Shown: piece after piece, positions 1 to 5,154 of the stretch
Layout: each line of letters starts with the position of its first letter
Position numbering within the stretch: position 1 is the first letter of the stretch
Assembly (NCBI GenBank): GCA_947468785.1
Contig: CANIMS010000078.1
Span: 1 to 7,154, forward strand
DNA length: 7,154 bases
Reading direction: 5' to 3'
Source: Betaproteobacteria bacterium
Lineage (GTDB): Bacteria > Pseudomonadota > Gammaproteobacteria > Burkholderiales > Burkholderiaceae
The notes under the pieces: generated by a model
The model's database searches: none
Told to the model about the DNA's origin: nothing
Seen by the model: the letters and a program-made list of their open reading frames with translations, nothing else
Program-made: the position numbers and the translations under genes

Positions 1-830
1 TTATTAATTTTCCGCTCGACGATTTCACCGGGGATAGTAGCAATGACGTTATTAATCGACTCAATCACACCCGTCTTAGCCAGTCGATCAATGCTAGCTT
101 GATTCATACCCTGCACTCTCAGTTGGTCGTTAGCTGCGCGATACTCTGCCTTAGCGCTATTCGATTCAGCCTCTCGTTTTTGTAATTCTGCCAACGCAAT
201 CACATCTTCTTTAAAAAGAATTCTTGCTCGATTGGCGGCTTGGTCCGCTAACTCACTTGCACTTTTTGCCTTCAGATAAGCCAGTTGGGATTGTGTTAAT
301 TCAGTAGAAGTAATTTTTGCCAGAATATCGCCCTGCTTCACAATCTGGCCTGGCACTGCCAAAATCTCAGAAACTCGGCCGGTGACATTGGCACCGATGC
401 GCGACAGATTGAGCTCATTGAAATCAATACGACCTGATGCCCTTAGCTCCTCAACAAATGGTGATACCTGGGCCTTGCCATCCACAATCATTTTCCGCAA
501 ATCCGCATTCACTACTACCACGTTAGGATCCTGCACTAATTTGGGGACTGGATTTCTATCAAACACATTGAAGTAATTCAGCATAATCAGAAATACGCAA
601 AGCCAAGGCAAATAGAAAAAACCTTTCCTGAGCCATGGTGGAAAACGATCATAGCGTTCAGCCACCCAGGGGGTACGACTTGTAAACCATTGATGAGTTA
701 AGTCATACAGCTGATTCTGATAGGTCACTATTTGACTAAACCAATCCTTGGTATAAGACTTCACATAAGTTATACCCAAAGCAGACCATGCCTTTAACTT
801 GCTCATCAGTGTTGTGACTTCTTGCTTCAT
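1..830 (-). CDS. RND/HlyD-family efflux periplasmic adaptor, partial (C-terminus beyond the left edge)
   Basis: This is the membrane-fusion (adaptor) subunit that would link an inner-membrane RND pump to the TolC-type channel encoded just upstream. The ATG at 830 opens 276 codons with no stop before the edge. Residues 1-70 are polar and aromatic and should be cytoplasmic. Residues 71-86 (FFYLPWLCVFLIMLNY) form one membrane anchor. Residues 145-175 (IGANVTGRVSEILAVPGQIV, then KQGDILAKI) are the first half of a lipoyl/barrel-sandwich domain. Residues 177-255 are an Ala/Glu/Gln-rich alpha-hairpin. The second lipoyl half starts near 262 (VIATIPGEIVERKIN). The start overlaps the upstream stop by one base (TAATG), with an AGAGGG ribosome site inside the upstream gene, so translation is probably coupled. 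The family resembles CzcB/CusB metal adaptors. The substrate cannot be read from the visible part, but the manganese riboswitch leading the operon suggests a divalent metal. The long N-terminal extension is unusual. Confidence 0.88.
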   Translation of the reverse strand, partial: MKQEVTTLMSKLKAWSALGITYVKSYTKDWFSQIVTYQNQLYDLTHQWFTSRTPWVAERYDRFPPWLRKGFFYLPWLCVFLIMLNYFNVFDRNPVPKLVQDPNVVVVNADLRKMIVDGKAQVSPFVEELRASGRIDFNELNLSRIGANVTGRVSEILAVPGQIVKQGDILAKITSTELTQSQLAYLKAKSASELADQAANRARILFKEDVIALAELQKREAESNSAKAEYRAANDQLRVQGMNQASIDRLAKTGVIESINNVIATIPGEIVERKIN

Positions 831-2119
831 TACTTACCACCCTCTATCTTGGCTAACCACTCTGGATTTGCCCTTAATCGCTGAATTTCAGTGATCACCG
901 TTGCCAAATCAAATCTCGCCTTAATTAAATCGTTACGTGCAGCACGAAATGTTCTTTGTGCATCTAAATATTCAAGCATGCCGCGCTCCCCATAACGATA
1001 GGAAACTTCTGCAATTCGCCTTGCACTGGACGCTAATTCAACAACTTCCTGATCCAATACCTTCACTTGATAACTGGCAATCTGATAAAGCTTGTATGCA
1101 GTCTCTAACTGCTGATCAAGACTTTGGCTTTGGGCATTGAGTTGATTTTTTGCTTTGGAGGCATTTGCCTCAGCTTCAGCTACTTGACCACTCTTAAAAT
1201 CCCAAATAGGAATGCTAACAACCAGACCATAAAGACGGTCAGTAAAATTCGGGTCGTTATATTGCGAGGCTTTAAAAGACAAACGAGGCAATCGGGAATT
1301 TTTCTCAAAACTGAGTTTTGACTCGCTCGCCTCTACTTCAGCTCTGGCTTTTTGTATATCAGGGCTCTGTGACTGAATTTCACTTAATAAAATATTTAAT
1401 GGCGGCAGAACCTCAGTCTTAGGTTGCTCTGCTACAACTGCGTAATCGGCCGCCACGCTGTGCCCCACGACCTGCCTCAGTTGACTACGTGCTTGCTCAA
1501 TCCTAAGTCTGCTAGATTCTTGAGCGATTTGAGCATTCAGAAACTCTGTCTGCGCACGAATTAATTCAAAACGTGCAGTCTCACCTACGTCATAACGTAA
1601 TTGCATCCGATCTCGAATTTCCTTAGTTAAGCTCAAATCTTCATCAGCAGCTCTAGACTCTGCTTGGCGACGCATTAATTCATAAAAACGTTGTTGCACT
1701 CTTGAGATGGTTTCAATTTCAAATGCAACTCGAGTGGCTTCAGCTGCACGAAGATTTGCCTCAGCAGCGTTCACTCTTGGATAACGCGTATAAGGCATGT
1801 CCAAGGGTTGAGTCACCGCCCAAGACGAGACATTTCCAACCGTCAAGGAGCCGGTAGCAGATCGTTGTTGACCAGTACTCACCTCAAATTCGGGATTGGG
1901 GATTGCTCTTGCAATAGAAACCTGACCCTTAATAGCTCTGACCTGATCCCTAGCGGCCAATACTTGAGGACTAGATTCGAGGGCAATATTGATTAATTCT
2001 TGAAGTGAATATGAGTTGCGTGTTTGAGCAGAAACGTTTGTTGCTAAACAGATGTAAAAAGATAAACATAGCAGTGCGCTAATGAATGTCTTGTGACAGA
2101 GCGCGTGTTTTTGATTCAT
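830..2119 (-). CDS. TolC/CzcC-family outer-membrane efflux protein
   Basis: This is the outer-membrane channel of a tripartite efflux system, 429 residues long, which is normal for CzcC-like members. Residues 1-31 form a Sec signal peptide with a hydrophobic core (about 12-26) and a VSA|QT cleavage site. No convincing lipobox is present, so the mature protein is probably not acylated. Two OEP repeats follow. The first, about 37-215, opens with YSLQELINIALESSPQVLAA. The second, about 240-415, has ILLSEIQSQSPDIQKARAEV and the beta-strand segment YGLVVSIPIWDFKSGQVAEA. Both have long Ala/Gln/Arg-rich helices typical of the TolC barrel-tunnel. The ribosome site before the ATG is poor. The gene is first in its operon, behind a promoter and a yybP-ykoY riboswitch, and its stop codon overlaps the start of the adaptor gene. 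Metal rather than drug export is inferred from the riboswitch and from the CzcC-like character. Confidence 0.92.
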   Translation of the reverse strand: MNQKHALCHKTFISALLCLSFYICLATNVSAQTRNSYSLQELINIALESSPQVLAARDQVRAIKGQVSIARAIPNPEFEVSTGQQRSATGSLTVGNVSSWAVTQPLDMPYTRYPRVNAAEANLRAAEATRVAFEIETISRVQQRFYELMRRQAESRAADEDLSLTKEIRDRMQLRYDVGETARFELIRAQTEFLNAQIAQESSRLRIEQARSQLRQVVGHSVAADYAVVAEQPKTEVLPPLNILLSEIQSQSPDIQKARAEVEASESKLSFEKNSRLPRLSFKASQYNDPNFTDRLYGLVVSIPIWDFKSGQVAEAEANASKAKNQLNAQSQSLDQQLETAYKLYQIASYQVKVLDQEVVELASSARRIAEVSYRYGERGMLEYLDAQRTFRAARNDLIKARFDLATVITEIQRLRANPEWLAKIEGGK

Positions 2120-2180
2120 AGCAACAAATAAATTAGTACTAAAAAAATAGGCGGGAAGTTGAAGGGGTTCAAAGGTTTGG

Positions 2181-2203
2181 CCATTTCTTAAAGAAGTAAA
2201 TGG
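2181..2203 (-). promoter_or_regulatory. Stem-loop just 3' of the riboswitch, candidate expression platform
   Basis: CCATTT and AAATGG form a 6-bp stem, extended inside by CTT/AAG with a one-base bulge. The first two bases (CC, at 2203-2202) are also the closing bases of the riboswitch aptamer (GCAAGACC). This hairpin and the aptamer's basal helix are therefore partly exclusive, as expected for a switching element. No U-tract follows directly, so it is not a classic intrinsic terminator. The switching role is inferred. Confidence 0.45.
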
Positions 2204-2291
2204 TCTTGCCCTAGTTCATTACCCAAATACCGGACTTGATAGTCGTAATGACGATATTTGAGACCCATTGCTGGGCAGGCTACTCCCCGTT
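2202..2291 (-). promoter_or_regulatory. yybP-ykoY manganese riboswitch aptamer
   Basis: Read on the minus strand, the element opens with the family hallmark GGGGAGUAGCC (2288-2278) and closes with GGCAAGACC (2210-2202). Between them are a GNRA-capped hairpin CCCA-GCAA-UGGG (2275-2264) and the helix CAAATA (2260-2255) / UATTTG (2229-2224). That helix encloses the conserved internal loop UCGUCAUUACG (2254-2244), a small ACU/AGU stem and CCGG (2233-2230). The same order (CAAAG, UCGUCAAUUCG, stem, CCGG, CUUUG, then AGCAAGACC) is what I recall of the Lactococcus lactis yybP structure, where the two conserved loops dock to bind Mn2+. The last helix (P4) is very short here. The element sits between a promoter and the TolC-family gene on the same strand, so it should control the efflux operon, presumably switching it on at high Mn2+. 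Identification is strong; the regulatory outcome is inferred from the family. Confidence 0.93.
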
Positions 2292-2296
2292 CGCTC

Positions 2297-2326
2297 ATCT
2301 TATTAGATCACACTAAAGAGTCTCAA
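2297..2326 (-). promoter_or_regulatory. Sigma70-like promoter for the riboswitch-tolC operon
   Basis: On the minus strand a TTGAGA -35 (2326-2321, 5 of 6 to consensus) is followed after 18 bases by a TAAGAT -10 (2302-2297, 4 of 6). The predicted transcription start near 2290 falls right at the 5' end of the riboswitch aptamer, which supports both calls. The promoter begins about 12 bases after the end of the HPF-like gene, so the efflux operon has its own transcript. Confidence 0.6.
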
Positions 2327-2338
2327 TATGCCTTTCTT

Positions 2339-2671
2339 TTAGGCATAGACATTTCGTGAGAGTCGCCCATACTTCTGAGCCTTTTGAAATGCTTTTTGAA
2401 GATGCTTATATACCTTCTTTAAACCCATATCCAAAGCTGTACGACGATCTCTTGCAGTTACGCTGACCTCAATCTGGCGATGATCAAAAGTTTGCAATTC
2501 AATCAAGCAATTTTGATTGAATGAAGTATTCGATTGTTTTACAGCAGAATATCGAACCTTAATCTTTCTCACCAGCCAAAAAAGGCGTTTTAATGAAAAT
2601 TTCACACGATTCTCTGTAAAGGCCTTTAATTCCGATTCAACAAGTTCTTTATTTTCCAGAACGACATCCAT
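2339..2671 (-). CDS. HPF/RaiA-like ribosome hibernation factor (sigma-54 modulation/S30EA family), divergent
   Basis: This small 110-residue protein has the layout of short HPF/RaiA proteins, which bind the decoding region of the 30S subunit and silence ribosomes in stress or stationary phase. An N-terminal helix (about 10-33) is followed by a basic strand (VRKIKVRYSAV, about 34-44). Next come two strands (CLIELQTF and QIEVSVTARD) and a C-terminal basic helix (RTALDMGLKKVYKHLQKAFQKA). The placement of strands, the Ala in the last helix and the strong positive charge fit the family. Sequence identity to the canonical proteins is low, so the call rests on pattern rather than motif. A GGAG ribosome site lies 9 bases before the ATG at 2671. 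The gene is transcribed from its own promoter module, which is nearly a copy of the one before the terC-usp gene. A strong terminator separates it from that gene. Confidence 0.68.
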   Translation of the reverse strand: MDVVLENKELVESELKAFTENRVKFSLKRLFWLVRKIKVRYSAVKQSNTSFNQNCLIELQTFDHRQIEVSVTARDRRTALDMGLKKVYKHLQKAFQKAQKYGRLSRNVYA

Positions 2672-2703
2672 ATCTATTTCTCCATGAAATGATGCATAGG
2701 ATC

Positions 2704-2773
2704 AATATAGGGCTTGTTACTCTTCTAATAAAGCAGATATTTGTTGAAGATAATTCCGTTATTTACTGAATAT
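2704..2773 (-). promoter_or_regulatory. Promoter/operator module, copy A (for the HPF-like gene)
   Basis: The minus strand carries a TATATT -10 (2709-2704) without a good -35, as expected for an activated promoter. Upstream lies the perfect inverted repeat ATTC-N11-GAAT (2753-2771), a LysR-type T-N11-A box. Its centre (2762) is about 65 bases upstream of the start predicted near 2697, the usual LysR recognition position. The whole segment aligns without gaps to 4157-4226 before terC. Shared blocks, read on the plus strand, are TAGGGC, AAAGCAGATA, ATAATTYCGT and ACTGAATAT. Confidence 0.55.
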
Positions 2774-2782
2774 TTTCAGCAT

Positions 2783-2807
2783 AAAAAAATGCCCTCGCGA
2801 GGAGGGC
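2783..2807 (-). terminator. Intrinsic terminator of the terC-usp gene
   Basis: On the minus strand GCCCTC-CTCGC-GAGGGC forms a perfect 6-bp GC-rich stem with a 5-base loop (2807-2791). It is followed by A and then seven T (2789-2783). It starts 26 bases after the stop codon of the TerC-Usp gene. The plus-strand side has no T-run, so it works in one direction. Confidence 0.92.
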
Positions 2808-2832
2808 AAAAGAGAGAACTGCAGGATAAAAC

Positions 2833-4107
2833 TTAATCGATGACAACTGCCATTAAAGCGGTAGCAGCACTTGCTCCCAGGGCAGGGATACCCCAACGCT
2901 CTAGTGTTGGGAGAGTGTCACCTGTAACAACCTCTACCGGAATATCACTAATCTCCAATAGTTGAGCTGTTGTGGAATTTTCAAATAGTCTGCTAAGTGA
3001 ATTTTTCTTATGGGTGCCAATCACAATCCGGCTACATTCGAGTCTGCGCGCTTCATCGCGTAAAGCTAGGCCCCTATCACCGCATACATAGGAGAAGGAG
3101 AAGTTAGCGCCGACCTTTTCTAAATAATCAGCGGCCGAGCGCGCAGCCAGCTTAGCTCTTTGAGCATGCCATTCCTTGATATCTTGCTTGCTGAGGTACT
3201 TAGCAATATGGCGATACAAAGAAGGTTGCACATTACAAATATAAAAATGAGTATTTGGATCACCTCCATAGACTTTAACTGCGTGTCTAACTGCTAAATC
3301 TGAGTTCTTTGAACCATTTACAGGAATCAAAATTTTATTCATGACACTACTCCCTTGGTTAGGTGACTGACTTTCTACTACTTGATTTACCGGTTCGGAT
3401 ACTGCATTCGAAGAGCCAATAAACTCTTCCAGTGCAAGCCTGCTTCTAACAAAGCCGCCTAATAGAACACCCACGATGACCGACAACTGGATGATGTATT
3501 CCAATGCTGCGCTTCGTGACTCAAGCCAGGTTTGAACCATTGGCTCAGAGGTGATCATCTTTCCTGCGGTCCAAGCCAGGACGCCAGCGCCCAGGAAGGT
3601 AATAGAAGGAAAGCGCTCTACTAATTTCAAAATTTGCGTTGAACCCCAAATTACTACAGGAATACTGATTAAGAGACCCAATACCACCAGCACATAGCTA
3701 CCATGTGATGCGCCAGCTACAGCCAATACATTATCTAAACCCATGACTGCATCAGCAATCACAATGGTTCGCATAGCGCCCCAGAAACTAGTAGATGCGT
3801 GATCGCCGCCCGCTCCATCCTCCTGCTCGGGTTTAAGTAGTCGATAGGCAATCCACACTAATAGCAAGCCACCAATCAACATGAGGCCTGGAATCTTTAG
3901 TAAATAAACCACTACGAGGGTCATCGCGCTTCGAACGGCAATTGCTCCGACCGCACCCCAGATAATGGCCTTCTTCTGCAAATGGGCAGGCAAATTTCTG
4001 GCAGCCATTGCAATCACAATCGCATTGTCACCAGCCAAGACCAAATCAATAACGATAATGGCTAATAATGCTGAAAAAAATTCTGGGCTAAACAGTTCCA
4101 ATTTCAC
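2833..4107 (-). CDS. TerC-family integral membrane protein fused to a C-terminal universal stress (UspA) domain
   Basis: Residues 1-225 are a TerC-family membrane domain with about seven hydrophobic segments and the two family signatures IDLVLAGDNA (Asp21, Asp27, Asn28) and ADAVMGLDNV (Asp119, Asp125, Asn126). TerC/Alx/MeeY/YkoY-type proteins are linked to metal export, especially Mn2+. A polar linker (about 230-255) leads to a Usp domain (256-395) that begins MNKILIPVNGSKNSDLAV. The Usp nucleotide loop G-2x-G-9x-G(S/T) is degenerate: Gly364 is kept, but Lys367 and Asn377 replace the other glycines. Asn264 replaces the usual Asp of PVDGS. A hydrophobic tail (405-424) may touch the membrane. 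The longest frame starts with GTG at 4107, which overlaps the AAGGGAG ribosome site. TTG at 4101, 5 bases after that site and giving MELFSPEFF as in many TerC proteins, may be the real start (422 residues). The gene is transcribed divergently from the LysR gene. An internal ATG at 3342 may also make Usp alone. Confidence 0.9.
   Translation of the reverse strand: MKLELFSPEFFSALLAIIVIDLVLAGDNAIVIAMAARNLPAHLQKKAIIWGAVGAIAVRSAMTLVVVYLLKIPGLMLIGGLLLVWIAYRLLKPEQEDGAGGDHASTSFWGAMRTIVIADAVMGLDNVLAVAGASHGSYVLVVLGLLISIPVVIWGSTQILKLVERFPSITFLGAGVLAWTAGKMITSEPMVQTWLESRSAALEYIIQLSVIVGVLLGGFVRSRLALEEFIGSSNAVSEPVNQVVESQSPNQGSSVMNKILIPVNGSKNSDLAVRHAVKVYGGDPNTHFYICNVQPSLYRHIAKYLSKQDIKEWHAQRAKLAARSAADYLEKVGANFSFSYVCGDRGLALRDEARRLECSRIVIGTHKKNSLSRLFENSTTAQLLEISDIPVEVVTGDTLPTLERWGIPALGASAATALMAVVID
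3340..3356 (-). promoter_or_regulatory. Internal ribosome-binding site and ATG at the Usp domain boundary
   Basis: On the minus strand AAGGGAG (3356-3350) lies 7 bases before an in-frame ATG (3342-3340), which is codon 256 of the terC-usp frame. Translation from here would give a free 169-residue Usp protein starting MNKILIPVNGS, exactly where an independent UspA protein would begin. The site is as good as any other ribosome site in the window. Confidence 0.5.
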
Positions 4108-4156
4108 TCCCTTTAGTAATCAATCATCCAAAAATTCCTTGGATCGCTATGGGGTT

Positions 4157-4226
4157 AATGTAGGGCGCTTTGTATTTAGTAAAAAGCAGATATATATTGA
4201 TAATAATTTCGTAAAAAACTGAATAT
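4157..4226 (-). promoter_or_regulatory. Promoter/operator module, copy B (for terC-usp, in the divergent region with the lysR gene)
   Basis: This is the second copy of the module at 2704-2773, in the same orientation to its gene. The minus strand carries a TACATT -10 (4162-4157) with a poor -35. The LysR-type box ATTT-N11-GAAT (4206-4224) is centred at 4215, about 65 bases upstream of the start predicted near 4150. The box is also about 26 bases before the lysR start codon, so the same site could serve autoregulation. AAAGCAGATA is at 4183-4192 and ACTGAATAT at 4218-4226. Confidence 0.55.
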
Positions 4227-4240
4227 AGTAGAATATCTGT

Positions 4241-5113
4241 ATGCACTATAACTACCGTCACCTCTATTATTTTTGGGTTGTTGCCAAGGAAGGAAGCATG
4301 TCTAGAGCGGCTGAACGCCTAGATATGGCCATACAGACAATTAGCACCCAAGTTCACGAACTAGAAAAATCCCTGGGATATCTCCTATTTAAGCCTGCTG
4401 GACGGGGAATTACATTAACGGAAGCCGGTTATGTCGCCCTGAAAGTGGCGGATGAAATTTTTTCACTTGGGGAAAAGTTGCCTGAACTGGTGAGAGATGC
4501 AGCCAAATCACCTAAAAGCAAAATTACTGTGGGGGTTTCTGATGGTTTGCCTAAGCTTGTTACCAAGCAATTACTAGAGCCCATCCTAAAGCATAAAGAC
4601 GTTCAATTAATCGCCCATGAAGGGGAGTTCGTCGATCTATTAGCAAAACTTGCTTTACACAAGTTGGATATTGTATTAGCAGATCGCCCTGCACCAAGCA
4701 ATAAGAACCTGAATGTCTACAGTGAAGAACTGACTAAGACATCTATTGTTTGGTATAGCTCTAAAAAGTTAATTAAAGATAATAAAAAGAATTTTCCGCA
4801 GTGCCTGAATCATCTACCAATTCTGATGCCCACTTCACACTCCACTGTGCGCCCTCTCATTGATCAGTGGTTTAACAAGAATAATATTCTCCCCAATATT
4901 GTTGGGGAATTTGAAGATAGCGCCCTTCTCAAAACTTTTGCAGCCAGCGGGCTCGGCGTCTTTCCAGCTGGAGAGTTAATACAAAAAGATCTCAAAGAGA
5001 CTTACGGCATTGAATTTCTTGGTTCATGTGAAGATATTTATGAGTATTTTTATGCAATTCGGTCAGAGAAAAAAATTCACCATCCACTTATAGAGGCCAT
5101 TATTAAACGCTAG
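4241..5113 (+). CDS. LysR-family transcriptional regulator, NhaR-like
   Basis: This 290-residue regulator is of normal length. The N-terminal winged helix-turn-helix spans about residues 4-62. Its opening NYRHLYYFWVVAKEGSMSRA strongly resembles the start of NhaR (NYNHLYYFWHVYKEGS), the Na+-responsive activator of the nhaA antiporter in enteric bacteria. The recognition helix lies in the AIQTISTQVHELEKSLG segment. Residues about 93-290 form the periplasmic-binding-protein-like effector domain (ITVGVSDGLPKLVTKQLLEP; DIVLADRPAP; SGLGVFPAGE). The ATG at 4241 is the earliest possible start, because an in-frame TAG lies at 4229-4231. There is no Shine-Dalgarno sequence, and a TATAGT -10-like element (4224-4229) sits almost on the start codon, so the mRNA may be leaderless or nearly so. 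The gene is divergent from terC-usp and 41 bases before sbtA on the same strand. The effector is not known; Na+ or a related ionic signal is an inference from NhaR. Confidence 0.88.
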   Translation: MHYNYRHLYYFWVVAKEGSMSRAAERLDMAIQTISTQVHELEKSLGYLLFKPAGRGITLTEAGYVALKVADEIFSLGEKLPELVRDAAKSPKSKITVGVSDGLPKLVTKQLLEPILKHKDVQLIAHEGEFVDLLAKLALHKLDIVLADRPAPSNKNLNVYSEELTKTSIVWYSSKKLIKDNKKNFPQCLNHLPILMPTSHSTVRPLIDQWFNKNNILPNIVGEFEDSALLKTFAASGLGVFPAGELIQKDLKETYGIEFLGSCEDIYEYFYAIRSEKKIHHPLIEAIIKR

Positions 5114-5154
5114 ATGAACAGCACACACATCAAGCACGCAAATAAAGTGATTTC

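Noticed and set aside
382..576. Open plus-strand frame within the adaptor gene
   Set aside because: It is antisense to a clear adaptor coding frame with recognisable lipoyl-domain motifs, and its product has no known pattern.
937..1996. Three plus-strand frames (937-1140, 1124-1321, 1808-1996) inside the TolC-family gene
   Set aside because: They are shadows of the real minus-strand gene. They have no ribosome sites and no domain-like sequence.
2329..2347. ATGCCT/AGGCAT hairpin at the end of the HPF-like gene as a terminator
   Set aside because: It is a six-pair, AT-containing stem overlapping the stop codon, with no T-run after it on either strand. It may be chance.
2744..2757. FNR/Anr-like site TTGAA-N4-ATTCC in the shared promoter module
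   Set aside because: Only one half resembles TTGAT, the other half does not match ATCAA, and the spacing to the predicted start (about -53) is not typical. The LysR-type box explains the conserved blocks better.
3965..4222. Plus-strand 85-codon frame antisense to the terC start and crossing the divergent promoter
   Set aside because: It mirrors the TerC N-terminal coding sequence and runs through the promoter module. It has no ribosome site and no family resemblance.
4108..4240. A second yybP-ykoY riboswitch before terC
   Set aside because: Neither GGGGAGUAGC nor GCAAGACC is present on the minus strand here.
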